A DNA stretch of 48,206 bases, from positions 1 through 48,206 of the forward strand of contig VGFA01000022.1 of the NCBI GenBank assembly GCA_016869025.1, written 5' to 3'. The translations under genes and the position numbers were made by a program. Shown piece by piece: positions 22,988-30,790 of the stretch. Below the pieces are notes generated by a model. The model saw only the letters and a program-made list of their open reading frames with translations. It did no database searches and had not been told where the DNA came from. Numbering within the stretch: the first letter of the stretch is position 1; each line of letters begins with the position of its first letter. Source of the DNA: Armatimonadota bacterium (GTDB lineage: Bacteria > Sysuimicrobiota > Sysuimicrobiia > Sysuimicrobiales > Humicultoraceae).

Positions 22988-23363
22988 GCACAGGCGGCCG
23001 TGGGCTCTCCTGACCGAGGAGATGCGCATCGCCGGAGACGAGGAAATCGGCGCCCGTAACCCGCGCCAGCGCCACGAGGTAGTCGTCGCCGGGGTCCGGC
23101 GAAATCCCGTGGGCGTCAGGGGGGTCTTCGGCGGTGGTGGCCATCCGGCGGAGGAGATCAACGTAGACCGCCGCATCGTCCTCGCTGACGTACCTGCGGA
23201 ACTTCGGCCTTGCCAGAACGCGGCCGAGTTCCCGCAGAAGGCGCGGCGAGACGATCAGGTCGAACTGCCCCTCCATCCAGGCCAGGAGCAGTCCTGCTGG
23301 AGCGCCCTTTCCTGAGATGAGGGAGGCGACCAGTACGCCGGGATCCAGAACCGCCCGGCGCAC
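22935..23363 (-). CDS. VapC-type PIN-domain toxin
   Basis: 142 aa from GTG 23363, whose G is also the last base of the antitoxin TAG. PIN features: RRAVLDPGVLVASLISGKG (first Asp), SPRLLRELGRVLARPKF (Glu) and DPGDDYLVALARVTGADFLV then SGDAHLL (late acidic residues). This is the COG1569-like subgroup with the RP.F and VSGD..L blocks. It appears intact. Its 3' end overlaps the decayed HEPN gene on the other strand by about 50 bp. Confidence 0.85.
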   Translation of the reverse strand: MRRAVLDPGVLVASLISGKGAPAGLLLAWMEGQFDLIVSPRLLRELGRVLARPKFRRYVSEDDAAVYVDLLRRMATTAEDPPDAHGISPDPGDDYLVALARVTGADFLVSGDAHLLGQESPRPPVLTPRAFLDRMKREAPGL

Positions 23364-23584
23364 TACTCCCTCGATGCGTGGAGCTCGTCGTAGGCCAGGG
23401 CGAGCGCCTCGTCTTCACTCAGTTCACTGCCCTTCCATGCCCTGGTGACGGCCTCGATCCCGAGGTGGCCCCGCAAGGCTTCCTCGACGACCTGGTACTC
23501 CTTCTTGCCGGTGCGCACCGCGGCTATCTTGGTGAGGCGCAGCAGGCCCTCATCTATGTAGACGGTAGTCTTCTTTCGCGTCAT
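23363..23584 (-). CDS. ribbon-helix-helix (CopG-like) antitoxin
   Basis: 73 aa from ATG 23584. The N-terminus TRKKTTVYIDEGLLRLTKIA then GKKEYQVVEEALRGHLG is a typical RHH fold. The acidic tail (SELSEDEALALAYDELHASRE) faces the toxin. The promoter -10 ends 6 bp before the ATG, so the transcript would be leaderless; accordingly no SD is present. Confidence 0.85.
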   Translation of the reverse strand: MTRKKTTVYIDEGLLRLTKIAAVRTGKKEYQVVEEALRGHLGIEAVTRAWKGSELSEDEALALAYDELHASRE

Positions 23585-23590
23585 GAATTC

Positions 23591-23619
23591 ATCATAGGGT
23601 ATTTCGTTCTTTCTGTCAA
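23591..23619 (-). promoter_or_regulatory. near-consensus promoter giving a leaderless antitoxin mRNA
   Basis: Minus strand: TTGACA (23614-23619), 17-bp spacer, TATGAT (23591-23596), then GAATTC and the ATG at 23584. With a start point about 7 nt after the -10, the mRNA would begin at the A of the ATG. The palindrome ATGAATTCAT spans the start and could be an operator. Confidence 0.7.
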
Positions 23620-23639
23620 ACTGTCATTACCCGGGAGCA

Positions 23640-23885
23640 GCGACCGCCTCGGCATCCACGCGGCGGATGTTGTGGAGTTCGAGGTCCGGCGGGGCGAGGC
23701 GATCCTGCGCCCGGTGCGGGCGGGGTTCCTTGAGCGATTCGCCTCGGTTGCGCCGCGGGAGCGACCCGAGCGTTGGGCACAGGTGCGCCAGGGTGTCGCC
23801 GCCGGACGGCGGGCGGCGGGACCGCCGCATCTACTCCTACGACGAGGACTTCGACCGGCTGGGTGTCAGGCGAGAGGATCCGTAG
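23640..23885 (+). pseudogene. fused relics of an AbrB antitoxin and a VapC toxin
   Basis: The frame from 23640 reads DRLGIHAADVVEFEVRRGEA then ILRPVRAGFLERFASVAP and ERPERWAQVRQG, an AbrB antitoxin without its first 20 residues. A second frame ends RRIYSYDEDFDRLGVRREDP-stop (23820-23885), the C-terminus of a VapC. The body of vapC is missing, so this is a deletion scar of an AbrB-VapC operon. Copy 2 of the 51-bp repeat (23640-23690) lies here. Confidence 0.65.
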
Positions 23886-23898
23886 AACAGCCGCGCAA

Positions 23899-24280
23899 TC
23901 ACGGGTAGGCCACGTTCCTCGCGGACGACCCGTCCCCATTCACGGTGAGAGTCACCGTCGCACCGTTCACGGGAAGGCACTTGAGCGGCGTTGCATCGCC
24001 GGTTGCCTGGATTTGGATCTCGGTCGCCGTTCCATCGGCCGCCAGGCCGCAGTCCCAGCATCCGACCGCGTCTTCGGGCCTGTGAAAACCCAGGATGGTC
24101 GCCGAGGGACTCGTCGGCCTCGGCCACGAATGCGGTGCGCCTCACACCGACGTACCTCACCATTGCGAACCCGAGAAGAATGCCGATGACCGCGAACACG
24201 ACGAGGATCTCCATCAGCGTGAATCCTTGCTCTCCAGCGCTACGGCGAGTTCCGGCCCTGGGCCATATTCGCAGCCTCAT
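23899..24280 (-). pseudogene. decayed type IV pilin gene (internal deletion and frameshift)
   Basis: The first part from ATG 24280 has a prepilin leader and cleavage site, EQG|FTLMEILVVFAVIG, then RYVGVRRTAFVAEADESL, matching the intact pilin at 25799-26224 (RYLGARRNAFVAEGDNLL). After about residue 62 the frame is wrong; one base over, the minus strand reads GFHRPEDAVGCWDCGLAADG, then ATGDATPLKCLPVNGATVTL and NGDGSSARNVAYP-stop (23899-23901), parallel to GFQAPDDATASCWD..., GTGDSTPVKCTPIDGTTITV and GGGASTRSLVFP of the intact pilin. About 28 codons of the middle helix/loop are missing. It lies 12 bp after the ligase gene. Confidence 0.78.
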
Positions 24281-24292
24281 GAGTTCCCGGTT

Positions 24293-25702
24293 CTAGGGCT
24301 CGGCCTGGATGACCGGCGCGCTGGACCGCGCACGGGCAGCGCCGAAGCCGAGCAGCGACCAGAAGACGAACGACGACCCCAGGAACCCGGGCTGAACTTG
24401 AAGCGCAAGCAGGTATGACAGTGCACCGGCAGCCGCGCCCGCGGCCAGTAGATCCCCGCCGGCCGCCGCTCGCAGCGACGGGACCAGAAACGCAGCGAGC
24501 ACCCAGAGGTACGCTGCCAGCCCAAGGATCCCTGCAGCGACGGCCATCTCCAGCAACTCGTTGTGCACCCTGTCATAGTGGAACATTGCAGGGAGCGTCC
24601 GTCCGGCGTACAGCCGGGCCTCCCTCTGATCGCGCAGATTCGGGAAGTACCGGAAGGAGTCCAGGCCCTGCCCGAGCCAGGGCCGGCGCATCCAGCCGGC
24701 GACCGCGCCCCGCCAGACCGTCAGCCGCACGGCCATGCCGCCGCCGTGCTCCAGCGTCATCGCCAGCCGCTGCGCCGGCCCGCGTGCGTCCGGGTGGACC
24801 TCACCTGGCACGCGCCGGAGCGTCTGGCCGTCCGCCGCTACCCGGGCCAGCACCTTCTCGTCAATGGTGCGGGCGAACGGCCAGGCCTGCGCCGTATACA
24901 GGACGGTCAGCCCGAGCATCACCGCCCCAACCGCGGCAGCCCACCTGCGCTGCGGTGCTCCATGCCGCGCGAGGACCACCGCGGCAAGCAGCGCAATCCC
25001 CAGCCACGACGCGACCCATGCGGCGCGCGAACCAGTTACCAGAAGCCCAACGAACAGGAAACCGGCAAGGAGCACCATCCCTGCCCTCGCAGCCCGGCTG
25101 CCCGCGGCAACCGCGCCGGATGCTGCGACCATGACTGCCATGCCCAGGTACCCGGCCAGGAATGCGGCGTTACCCTGCATCGCGAACGGCCTCAGGTAGC
25201 CGTAGAAACCCCACACAGGGTCCAGCCCGGAGAACTGCACCAGCGCGTAGAGCGCGTTGCCGGCTGCGCCGACAAGCAGGGCTCCGCGCCAGGCGCGCTG
25301 GAACCCGGGAGCGTCCCTGAGTTCGTGAGCCGTTGCAACGGCCACCACCAGGTAGCAGACGAGCGTGACCAGGCCCTCCCCGCGGTACCGCCCTCCCCAG
25401 AATGAGATGTGCGGGTTCGCCGCGTGCCAGGTGGCCAGCCCCAGGACGGCGGCCAGGGCAGGCAGCGTGATGCGCAGGTCCATCCGAGGCGATAAGCGGC
25501 GGTCGAGCATCCACCGCAGTGTCGACAGCAACGCCGCAAGGCCGCCGACAGCCCATACGGCGTTCCGCTTCGCCACAACCAGCGTGCGCCCTGGCTCGAG
25601 GGGATCGAACAGGAGGGGGATCAGGGCGATGCTCACGACGAGCAGCCAGCGCAGCGCCGCAGAGGGGAGATCGGACCTGGATCCTGGTGTGCCGGTGATC
25701 AA
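24293..25702 (-). CDS. O-antigen ligase family membrane protein (Wzy_C; possible pilin O-glycosyltransferase)
   Basis: 469 aa from TTG 25702, with GAGGAG 7 nt upstream. About 11-12 membrane helices surround a large external loop (residues about 260-380). Family marks are LVTGSRAAWVASWLG in the middle and MFHYDRVHNELLEMAVAAGI just after the loop, with the invariant His of the HN.ll...ae.G motif. Such enzymes move lipid-linked glycans either to lipid A (WaaL) or to proteins such as pilin (PilO/PglL). The location between an intact pilin gene and a decayed one favours pilin glycosylation, but that is inference. A hairpin between pilin and ligase may lower its expression. Confidence 0.82.
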   Translation of the reverse strand: MITGTPGSRSDLPSAALRWLLVVSIALIPLLFDPLEPGRTLVVAKRNAVWAVGGLAALLSTLRWMLDRRLSPRMDLRITLPALAAVLGLATWHAANPHISFWGGRYRGEGLVTLVCYLVVAVATAHELRDAPGFQRAWRGALLVGAAGNALYALVQFSGLDPVWGFYGYLRPFAMQGNAAFLAGYLGMAVMVAASGAVAAGSRAARAGMVLLAGFLFVGLLVTGSRAAWVASWLGIALLAAVVLARHGAPQRRWAAAVGAVMLGLTVLYTAQAWPFARTIDEKVLARVAADGQTLRRVPGEVHPDARGPAQRLAMTLEHGGGMAVRLTVWRGAVAGWMRRPWLGQGLDSFRYFPNLRDQREARLYAGRTLPAMFHYDRVHNELLEMAVAAGILGLAAYLWVLAAFLVPSLRAAAGGDLLAAGAAAGALSYLLALQVQPGFLGSSFVFWSLLGFGAARARSSAPVIQAEP

Positions 25703-25736
25703 GCCGGGTCTCCTCGACGATTCGACCCCACAAAGC

Positions 25737-25765
25737 GCCGGGGACCCGGCATCCGGGCCCCCGGC
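25737..25765 (-). terminator. attenuating hairpin between pilin and ligase genes
   Basis: Arms of 13 bases (25737-25749 and 25753-25765) pair with one G-U and a 3-nt loop on the minus strand, followed by GCTTTGTG. A long GC stem with a poor U-tract after the pilin stop is a common way to make much more pilin than downstream protein. Confidence 0.55.
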
Positions 25766-25798
25766 CTGGAACCCTCGTTGCTGAGTCCCTTCAGGTGC

Positions 25799-26224
25799 CT
25801 ACGGGAACACCAGCGATCTGGTGGACGCGCCTCCGCCGTTGAGCGTGACCGTGATGGTCGTGCCGTCGATGGGAGTGCACTTCACCGGTGTGCTGTCGCC
25901 AGTGCCTATCATCGCCACGGTTGTTGGTGTTATGGCGCCATAGGCGATGTCCCAGCACGACGCGGTGGCGTCGTCGGGCGCCTGGAATCCCACGGCGGCC
26001 AGGGTGATGCCCGTAAACGTGCTGTACTGCTGGTAGTAGGCCCAGGACATGGTCTTCAGTTCCTGCAGCAGGTTGTCGCCTTCTGCGACGAAGGCATTGC
26101 GGCGGGCGCCGAGGTACCGGGGTACCGCCAGGGCAATCAGGATTCCGAGGATAGCGAGCACGACGACCAGCTCGATCAGCGTGAAGCCGCGCTCCCCCCT
26201 CTTCTTCCAGAAGTACTTCATCAT
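25799..26224 (-). CDS. major-type type IV pilin
   Basis: 141 aa from ATG 26224 (or the next ATG, 26221), with AAGGAGG 8 nt upstream. Prepilin cleavage site ERG|FTLIELVVVLAILG with Glu at +5, then the long helix IALAVPRYLGARRNAFVAEG. The globular part contains two Cys (ATASCWD and VKCTPIDG) likely to form a disulfide, and ends in a Gly/Ser-rich beta strand (NGGGASTRSLVFP). PilD-type peptidase would cleave after the Gly and PilB/PilC would polymerise it. It has its own extended -10 promoter and a 50-nt leader, as expected for an abundant protein. Confidence 0.9.
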   Translation of the reverse strand: MMKYFWKKRGERGFTLIELVVVLAILGILIALAVPRYLGARRNAFVAEGDNLLQELKTMSWAYYQQYSTFTGITLAAVGFQAPDDATASCWDIAYGAITPTTVAMIGTGDSTPVKCTPIDGTTITVTLNGGGASTRSLVFP

Positions 26225-26278
26225 CGCCTATCCCTCCTTGGAGATCTCTCTCCTCGCCTGCACTGCGTATCAACAACA

Positions 26279-26287
26279 ATCATACCA
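26279..26287 (-). promoter_or_regulatory. extended -10 promoter of the pilin gene
   Basis: Minus strand TGG-TATGAT about 55 bp before the pilin ATG; no good -35. The leader is AT-richer than its surroundings and ends in AAGGAGG. The rest of 26288-26428 shows no gene or strong hairpin. Confidence 0.45.
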
Positions 26288-26428
26288 GGGGGTCATGATC
26301 CTCTTGCTCTCCGACCGTCTGGCTCCGCCCATCACCTCCCGCTTCCCGACATCGTCCACCGCGCGCCGCTATTCCTAGTTATGCCCACGCCGCGCGTGTC
26401 CTAGACAGGCGGCGCAGTGCGGGTCTCC

Positions 26429-28147
26429 CTAGTAGAGCTCCTTCCAGTTCCTGTGGACCACCGCGCCGCCGCTTCCCCCCAGGAGCTGGGCCAGCGGGAA
26501 GGGCAGGTAGTTCGGCAGGTCTGGTACCTGGAAGAAGTCGGGGTTCTGCGACGTGTCCAGCTTGTTGGCCATCACAACCCCGTAGACCTGCACCTTCTTC
26601 AGCGACAAGAACCTGTGCACCGGGTCGTCCCGCGCGCCGGCCACGATAACGGCGTTGATCTCCTGGTCGCACGAGTTGGCAGACCCGTACAGCCGCACGC
26701 TCCCGTTGACGATGAAGACGGCCAGGTCCTGCGCCGGCATGGTCGTGGGCGGCGACGCCCCACAGGTGGTACGCTCTGAGGCCCGCTGCCGGGCCAGGAT
26801 ACTGCAGCTCCACGAGCCGGTACAGGGGCCGGTGACGTTGCTGCCAGGGGCTCCTGTGGGATCCCTGCCGGTCCCGCCCGAGTCCATGGCCCACACACTG
26901 GCCGCCGGGTAGTCCACCACGACAGTCCCGGTCCCTGAGTACACCACATCCTTGGCTATGCCCAGGCGGCCCCTGATCAGGACCGGCAGGTCCCGAACGG
27001 TGGAGTTGAAGGTGAGCAGCCCGGGCTGGCTGCCCAGCCGCGGCTCCCACTTCAGAATGTGGTTTGCGGGATCAGCGACCCCGCCGGTGGCGAAGTCGCA
27101 CTGCTTCGGCTCGAGCAGCGATGTCCAGTACGCCTTCGTGGGGAGATAGAAGATGGCGCCGCCGGCGGATAGGACCAGGTCCGGCTGGACAATCGGTGAC
27201 GCGCTGCCCTCTCTGCAAACGACGAGTTGGCCGCCCTGCACCGCGTTGCCGTAGCCGCCCGACGCCACCAGCGCGCTCACGTAACCTGCCACGTCCGGGT
27301 AGGGGATGTCCGGCACAAGGTTGTCTACCTGGTATGCCCAAAGGTTCTGCCTGCCGTCGCGGCGCAGATCGAGGCGCTCGGCGTGCACCCCCCACATGGG
27401 CTGCGTCTGCGTCCCAACAGTGGAGTTTCCCGTGGACATGTCCAGGAGGCCACGAACGTACAGCTGGTTCGGGTAGGGCTGGCGGTCGGTGCTGAACAGC
27501 GGACGGTCGTTGTAGACGCCGGTCCGGACCGCCTTCAACCCCAGGTCGCCGCGCACATAGATCGAACCGTGCACGGTGACGTTGCCTCCACCCTCGTCAA
27601 TCAGCATGTCCTGCGCCGAGTACGTGACGAAATCCGATGCGGTCAGGCGGCGGGCCTCGAACTCCACGGTGCGCGCGGCCCGGCCGACGCGGCCGATGAC
27701 CCGCACCTGGATGCTGTTGACGTTGATGGAATCGCTGGGGTTGGCACTCATCCGCCGGATGTAGATGCTGTAGGCCCCCAGCGGCGCCAGTCCCAGCGGG
27801 GGGAAAGGCTTGTCCCGGGCCGCCCCGTCGTAGGCGGCGTCGGTCAGGGGCAGCCAGGGCGTACCTGACGCCGATGCATAGGCCGCGTCGGCCCCGCTGC
27901 CGTCGCTCCAGTCGGGGTCTGTCCGAAGGACGGCCTGGGCCCTTTCCAGGCCTCCCTCGGCGACGAAGAACGCCTGCACGGCCTGCTCGCTGGTCACCGC
28001 GGCCGCATACTCAGACAGGGCGAGGTTGGCCACGGCCACGGTGAGCATGGCCATCACCAACGTCACGACGATTGCCGTGAGAAGCGCCATCCCGGATTCC
28101 GCGCGGTGCAGGCCTCCCGGAGCCCGAAGGCCACCAGCGGCTCTCAT
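26429..28147 (-). CDS. PilX-like minor pilin with a large surface domain
   Basis: 572 aa from ATG 28147. The N-terminus SGMALLTAIVVTLVMAMLTV is the PilX/DUF4900-type helix, which lacks the usual +5 Glu, followed by NLALSEYAAAVTSEQAVQAF then FVAEGGLERAQAVLRT. The remaining 500 residues are a beta-rich secreted domain with Cys residues (PKQCDF, PCTGSWSCS, ANSCDQ) and blocks such as GNVTVHGSIYVRGDLG and INAVIVAGARDD also seen in the DUF4900-type protein at 43420. It would sit at the pilus tip or base and may bind a ligand. It starts 10 bp after the PilW-like gene. Confidence 0.8.
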   Translation of the reverse strand: MRAAGGLRAPGGLHRAESGMALLTAIVVTLVMAMLTVAVANLALSEYAAAVTSEQAVQAFFVAEGGLERAQAVLRTDPDWSDGSGADAAYASASGTPWLPLTDAAYDGAARDKPFPPLGLAPLGAYSIYIRRMSANPSDSINVNSIQVRVIGRVGRAARTVEFEARRLTASDFVTYSAQDMLIDEGGGNVTVHGSIYVRGDLGLKAVRTGVYNDRPLFSTDRQPYPNQLYVRGLLDMSTGNSTVGTQTQPMWGVHAERLDLRRDGRQNLWAYQVDNLVPDIPYPDVAGYVSALVASGGYGNAVQGGQLVVCREGSASPIVQPDLVLSAGGAIFYLPTKAYWTSLLEPKQCDFATGGVADPANHILKWEPRLGSQPGLLTFNSTVRDLPVLIRGRLGIAKDVVYSGTGTVVVDYPAASVWAMDSGGTGRDPTGAPGSNVTGPCTGSWSCSILARQRASERTTCGASPPTTMPAQDLAVFIVNGSVRLYGSANSCDQEINAVIVAGARDDPVHRFLSLKKVQVYGVVMANKLDTSQNPDFFQVPDLPNYLPFPLAQLLGGSGGAVVHRNWKELY

Positions 28148-28157
28148 CTTCGCACCC

Positions 28158-28766
28158 CTACCTCTCCCTCCTGATGACGGACTGGGTGGACAAGGCAAAC
28201 GGCGCCTGGCCGGGGCGCAGGCCACGGAAGCCGACGGCGATCTCGATCCGCCTGACCAGGTAGCGGTCAGGGTCGGACAGCGGCACCGGCAGCCGCGGGT
28301 CGCCGACCGTCGAGGCGTCGAAGTAGGTGAGAGCAAGCGAGGTGACCTCCAGCCGGCCTGCCTCCAGCCCGGAGGTGAGCGGCCGCTCCACCCCGGAGGT
28401 GCAGTCCGATGTGCTCGTCCGCTCGTAGACTACTCCACCCCTCAGGTAGACCTGGTGGCACTCCGCTGTTCCGTCACCGTCTGCATCGGCCCAGAAGCGG
28501 ATCTCGCTCCCGCTCCCGTGGTTGATCGCAGGGCTCCCTGGTGCCTCGACGTACCCGACGCCCACCAACCGCACGCGGCGGGAGAGCCACTCGAGGAGCG
28601 CGCGTGCGCCCTGCTGCTCAGAGGTGACCTGCTGGGCGACCTGCCAGCCCACCATGGCGGCCTTGAACGCCGCGAAGATGGCCAGCAGCGCCAGCGAGAA
28701 GACCGAGAGCGCCACCAAGATCTCCAGGAGGGCGATCCCTCGCCGGCCTCGCGTCCGCGGGGGCAT
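28158..28766 (-). CDS. PilW-like minor prepilin
   Basis: About 202 aa from ATG 28766, preferred because GGAGG lies 9 nt upstream; ATG 28772 and GTG 28784 are also in frame. Cleavage site RRG|IALLEILVALSVFS with Glu at +5. Then QQGARALLEWLSRRVRLVG (the PilW-type first helix end) and a beta domain with two Cys (AECHQVY, SDCTSG). It forms part of a four-gene minor-pilin operon (FimT, PilV, PilW, PilX order) that primes pilus assembly. Confidence 0.82.
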   Translation of the reverse strand: MPPRTRGRRGIALLEILVALSVFSLALLAIFAAFKAAMVGWQVAQQVTSEQQGARALLEWLSRRVRLVGVGYVEAPGSPAINHGSGSEIRFWADADGDGTAECHQVYLRGGVVYERTSTSDCTSGVERPLTSGLEAGRLEVTSLALTYFDASTVGDPRLPVPLSDPDRYLVRRIEIAVGFRGLRPGQAPFALSTQSVIRRER

Positions 28767-28780
28767 GCGCATGGTCCTCC

Positions 28781-29308
28781 TCACCTTCGCCGGCTCAGCG
28801 ACGTGTACGCCGTGACCACGGGCCGGGCCGGGCAGTCCGCCTCGTCGCGGAACACGTCAACCCTGACGAGCCGGAGCAGGGACAACTCCTCCGATGAGTT
28901 ATCGGGGTTGGGCATCACGGGTGTCTTGGGGTCCCATGTAACGCAGATCCGGACGACCCGGAAGTCAGGCGGCGGGAGCGGGCCTACGTCATACGGCGAC
29001 GGGGCTGGTGAATCCTCCCCCACGCAGTTGCGCGGAAACTCGATCACACACGACCCGGCCGATGGGGCGCACGCGTTGTCGAAGCCGATCTGCCTGATGA
29101 ACTCCAGTTCGGCCTGGGTCCACGATGCGGCGACTGACCGCAGCCGCGCGGGCTTCTGCTCGGACGAAGCGGCTGCACCTGCCGGGTTCTTACCCACGAC
29201 CCCCAGGACGGCCACGGTCAGTCGGAGGGAGGCGACGAGGGCTCCGGAGACCAGGAGGGCCGCGATCATGACCTCCAGGAACGAGAAGCCCCTCGTGCAA
29301 CTCCTCAT
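28781..29308 (-). CDS. PilV-like minor prepilin
   Basis: 175 aa from ATG 29308, overlapping the FimT-like gene as ATGA. Cleavage site TRG|FSFLEVMIAALLVSG with Glu at +5, then TQAELEFIRQIGFDNACAP. There are four or five Cys in the globular part. The order matches PilV of other minor-pilin operons. It ends 4 bp into the most upstream possible start of PilW. Confidence 0.82.
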   Translation of the reverse strand: MRSCTRGFSFLEVMIAALLVSGALVASLRLTVAVLGVVGKNPAGAAASSEQKPARLRSVAASWTQAELEFIRQIGFDNACAPSAGSCVIEFPRNCVGEDSPAPSPYDVGPLPPPDFRVVRICVTWDPKTPVMPNPDNSSEELSLLRLVRVDVFRDEADCPARPVVTAYTSLSRRR

Positions 29309-29838
29309 GGCCGCACCGTTGCCAGGCCGGTGCCGGGCTCCACGTCCACGACGAGGGTCTGTCCGCGGAATCCCAGTTGCACCGAGCGCCGGGCGCCGTC
29401 GGGATACGGAGCCCCAGAACCGGCAAACGCCAGGGCAACGCGCTCGTCGTCAATCAGACAGGGAAGGTCTCCCGGGGTCAGGTTCATGCCAATCCCACCG
29501 CGGTATTCCTGCCCGGCATTGGCGACCTTCACGGTCGGTCCTCGCTCCAAGTCGGCCGGGTTCCGATCCACCGGCGATCTGAACGCCACCCTGTAGATGT
29601 CGTAGCCGTCAGGCCGGAGGCAGACCTCTACCCGAGGGCCGTCGCCTGACTGGGCGATCGCGGCCTGCTGGGCCAGGCGGAGGTCTCCCTGGAGGAGGAA
29701 TGCGGCGTTCTGAATCTGGCGCCGGGCGATATAGCCGAGGTAGCCGGGGACGGCAAGGCCCAGCACAGCGGCGATCACCGCGATGGCGATCAGTCCATCG
29801 AGGAAGCTGAAGCCCCGCCGCCCTGGGGATACGGACAC
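29305..29838 (-). CDS. FimT/GspH-like minor prepilin with Asp at +5
   Basis: 177 aa from GTG 29838, with GGAGGT about 12 nt upstream. Cleavage site RRG|FSFLDGLIAIAVIAAV; the usual Glu at +5 is Asp. The following helix and FLLQGDLRLAQQAAIAQSGD are typical FimT/GspH. First gene of the minor-pilin operon. The +5 acid pairs with the N-terminus of the next subunit during assembly, so a Glu-to-Asp change may affect how well it is incorporated. Confidence 0.8.
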   Translation of the reverse strand: MSVSPGRRGFSFLDGLIAIAVIAAVLGLAVPGYLGYIARRQIQNAAFLLQGDLRLAQQAAIAQSGDGPRVEVCLRPDGYDIYRVAFRSPVDRNPADLERGPTVKVANAGQEYRGGIGMNLTPGDLPCLIDDERVALAFAGSGAPYPDGARRSVQLGFRGQTLVVDVEPGTGLATVRP

Positions 29839-29976
29839 AGACGCCGACCGACCTCCGGCTGATCTCCGGCCCTGTGCTGCCCGTCATGAGTCCTATGCTG
29901 TTCTTCCGCTCCAAGCGGGCGGTTCGACACCCACCCGAAGGCTCCTCCTGGTCACGGGCCGGGAGGCCGGGCTCCG

Positions 29977-30047
29977 TAGCGGACAGCAGGCACGGGGGTG
30001 CTGCTGCGCGGGGACGAGGTCGAGTTCCGCCGTGCCGATTGACCGGC
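29977..30047 (+). pseudogene. deletion relic of an MntA-HepT module
   Basis: Three blocks are shared with the intact module at 31425-32262: AGCGGACAGCAGGC (MntA residues SGQQA), the stretch coding TGVLLRGDEVEFRR (TGVLLHGDEVEFRR in the intact gene), and GTGCCGATTGACCG (end of mntA / start of hepT). The segments between are missing, so two or more internal deletions have shrunk the operon to about 70 bp. Confidence 0.6.
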
Positions 30048-30063
30048 CCCTGGAAGAGATCGC

Positions 30064-30327
30064 CTACGGCTTTCGGAAGATCTCGTGCGTGCCGACCCGG
30101 CGCAGGATACAGGCATCTCCTTCAATGCGACAGGTCAGGCGATAGGCCGAGGTGACGCGCACCTCCCAGATGTCCGGGAGTCCTTCCATCTTGCGGAGGC
30201 GCAAAGACGGGTGACCCGGATTCTCCGCCAGCCGCCGCAGCGCCCGGTCAACCCGACGCTGGATTTCCGGCGGCAGGTCGGCGTAGTCGTCGAAGAACCT
30301 ACGCCCTGCGACGAACCTGAGCGGCAT
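30064..30327 (-). CDS. RelE-type mRNA interferase toxin
   Basis: 87 aa from ATG 30327. RelE/YafQ pattern: LRFVAGRRFFDDYADLPPEI then RRVDRALRRLAENPGHPSLR, LRKMEGLPDIWEVRVTSAYR and CILRRVGTHEIFRKP, with the basic residues and C-terminal GTHE of the family. It overlaps its antitoxin by 29 bp. RelE cuts mRNA in the ribosomal A site. It looks complete. Confidence 0.87.
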   Translation of the reverse strand: MPLRFVAGRRFFDDYADLPPEIQRRVDRALRRLAENPGHPSLRLRKMEGLPDIWEVRVTSAYRLTCRIEGDACILRRVGTHEIFRKP

Positions 30328-30745
30328 CGTGGAGTTCCCTGATCAGAGCCTCTGCGGATCGGTACCGCGTGACCTTCCCGGCCCGGAGGTCGCGTTCCGC
30401 TTCACGCTCCCGCCGCTGCCATCGCTCATGCCACCACCACGCCTGGTCGCCGGGGATGAGTCCCGACTTCACCGCCACAGCCACCTCGTCATCGGTTAGC
30501 CCCTTTGACCCACGCACGTCCGCCCGAATCCGCCTGGTCTTTGTACCTGCCGAATTCAGGAGACGCTGCTCCACATGGCTCAGTGACGGTGCGGGAGCCC
30601 GGTCTACCACGCGCTTGGGGGTGAGGAGCACCTGACCTCCCTTCGCCTGAACCTCCACCAGATCGCCTGGCTCCAAGCGAAGGCGGCTCGAGATCACCTT
30701 TGGAATCGTGATCTGGCGCTTCGGCCCTACGCGAACCAACGGCAT
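30299..30745 (-). CDS. AbrB-fold antitoxin with long helical tail
   Basis: 148 aa from ATG 30745. N-terminal AbrB/SpoVT domain: LVRVGPKRQITIPKVISSRL then LEPGDLVEVQAKGGQVLLTP. The long C-terminal part contains the block GDQAWWWHERWQRREREAER then RDLRAGKVTRYRSAEALIRE found in antitoxins of RelE-like toxins. The AAGGAGG SD is about 13 nt from the ATG, longer than usual. Its promoter lies at 30799-30827. Confidence 0.85.
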   Translation of the reverse strand: MPLVRVGPKRQITIPKVISSRLRLEPGDLVEVQAKGGQVLLTPKRVVDRAPAPSLSHVEQRLLNSAGTKTRRIRADVRGSKGLTDDEVAVAVKSGLIPGDQAWWWHERWQRREREAERDLRAGKVTRYRSAEALIRELHDAAQVRRRA

Positions 30746-30790
30746 GACCGGTCATGGCCTCCTTGACCAACTTCTGGGTATTCTTACTTC

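Noticed and set aside
26429-28336. 63-residue N-terminal extension of the PilX-like gene
   Set aside because: It overlaps the PilW-like gene and is Arg/Pro/Ser-rich; the ATG at 28147 follows an SD and begins near the pilin-like helix.
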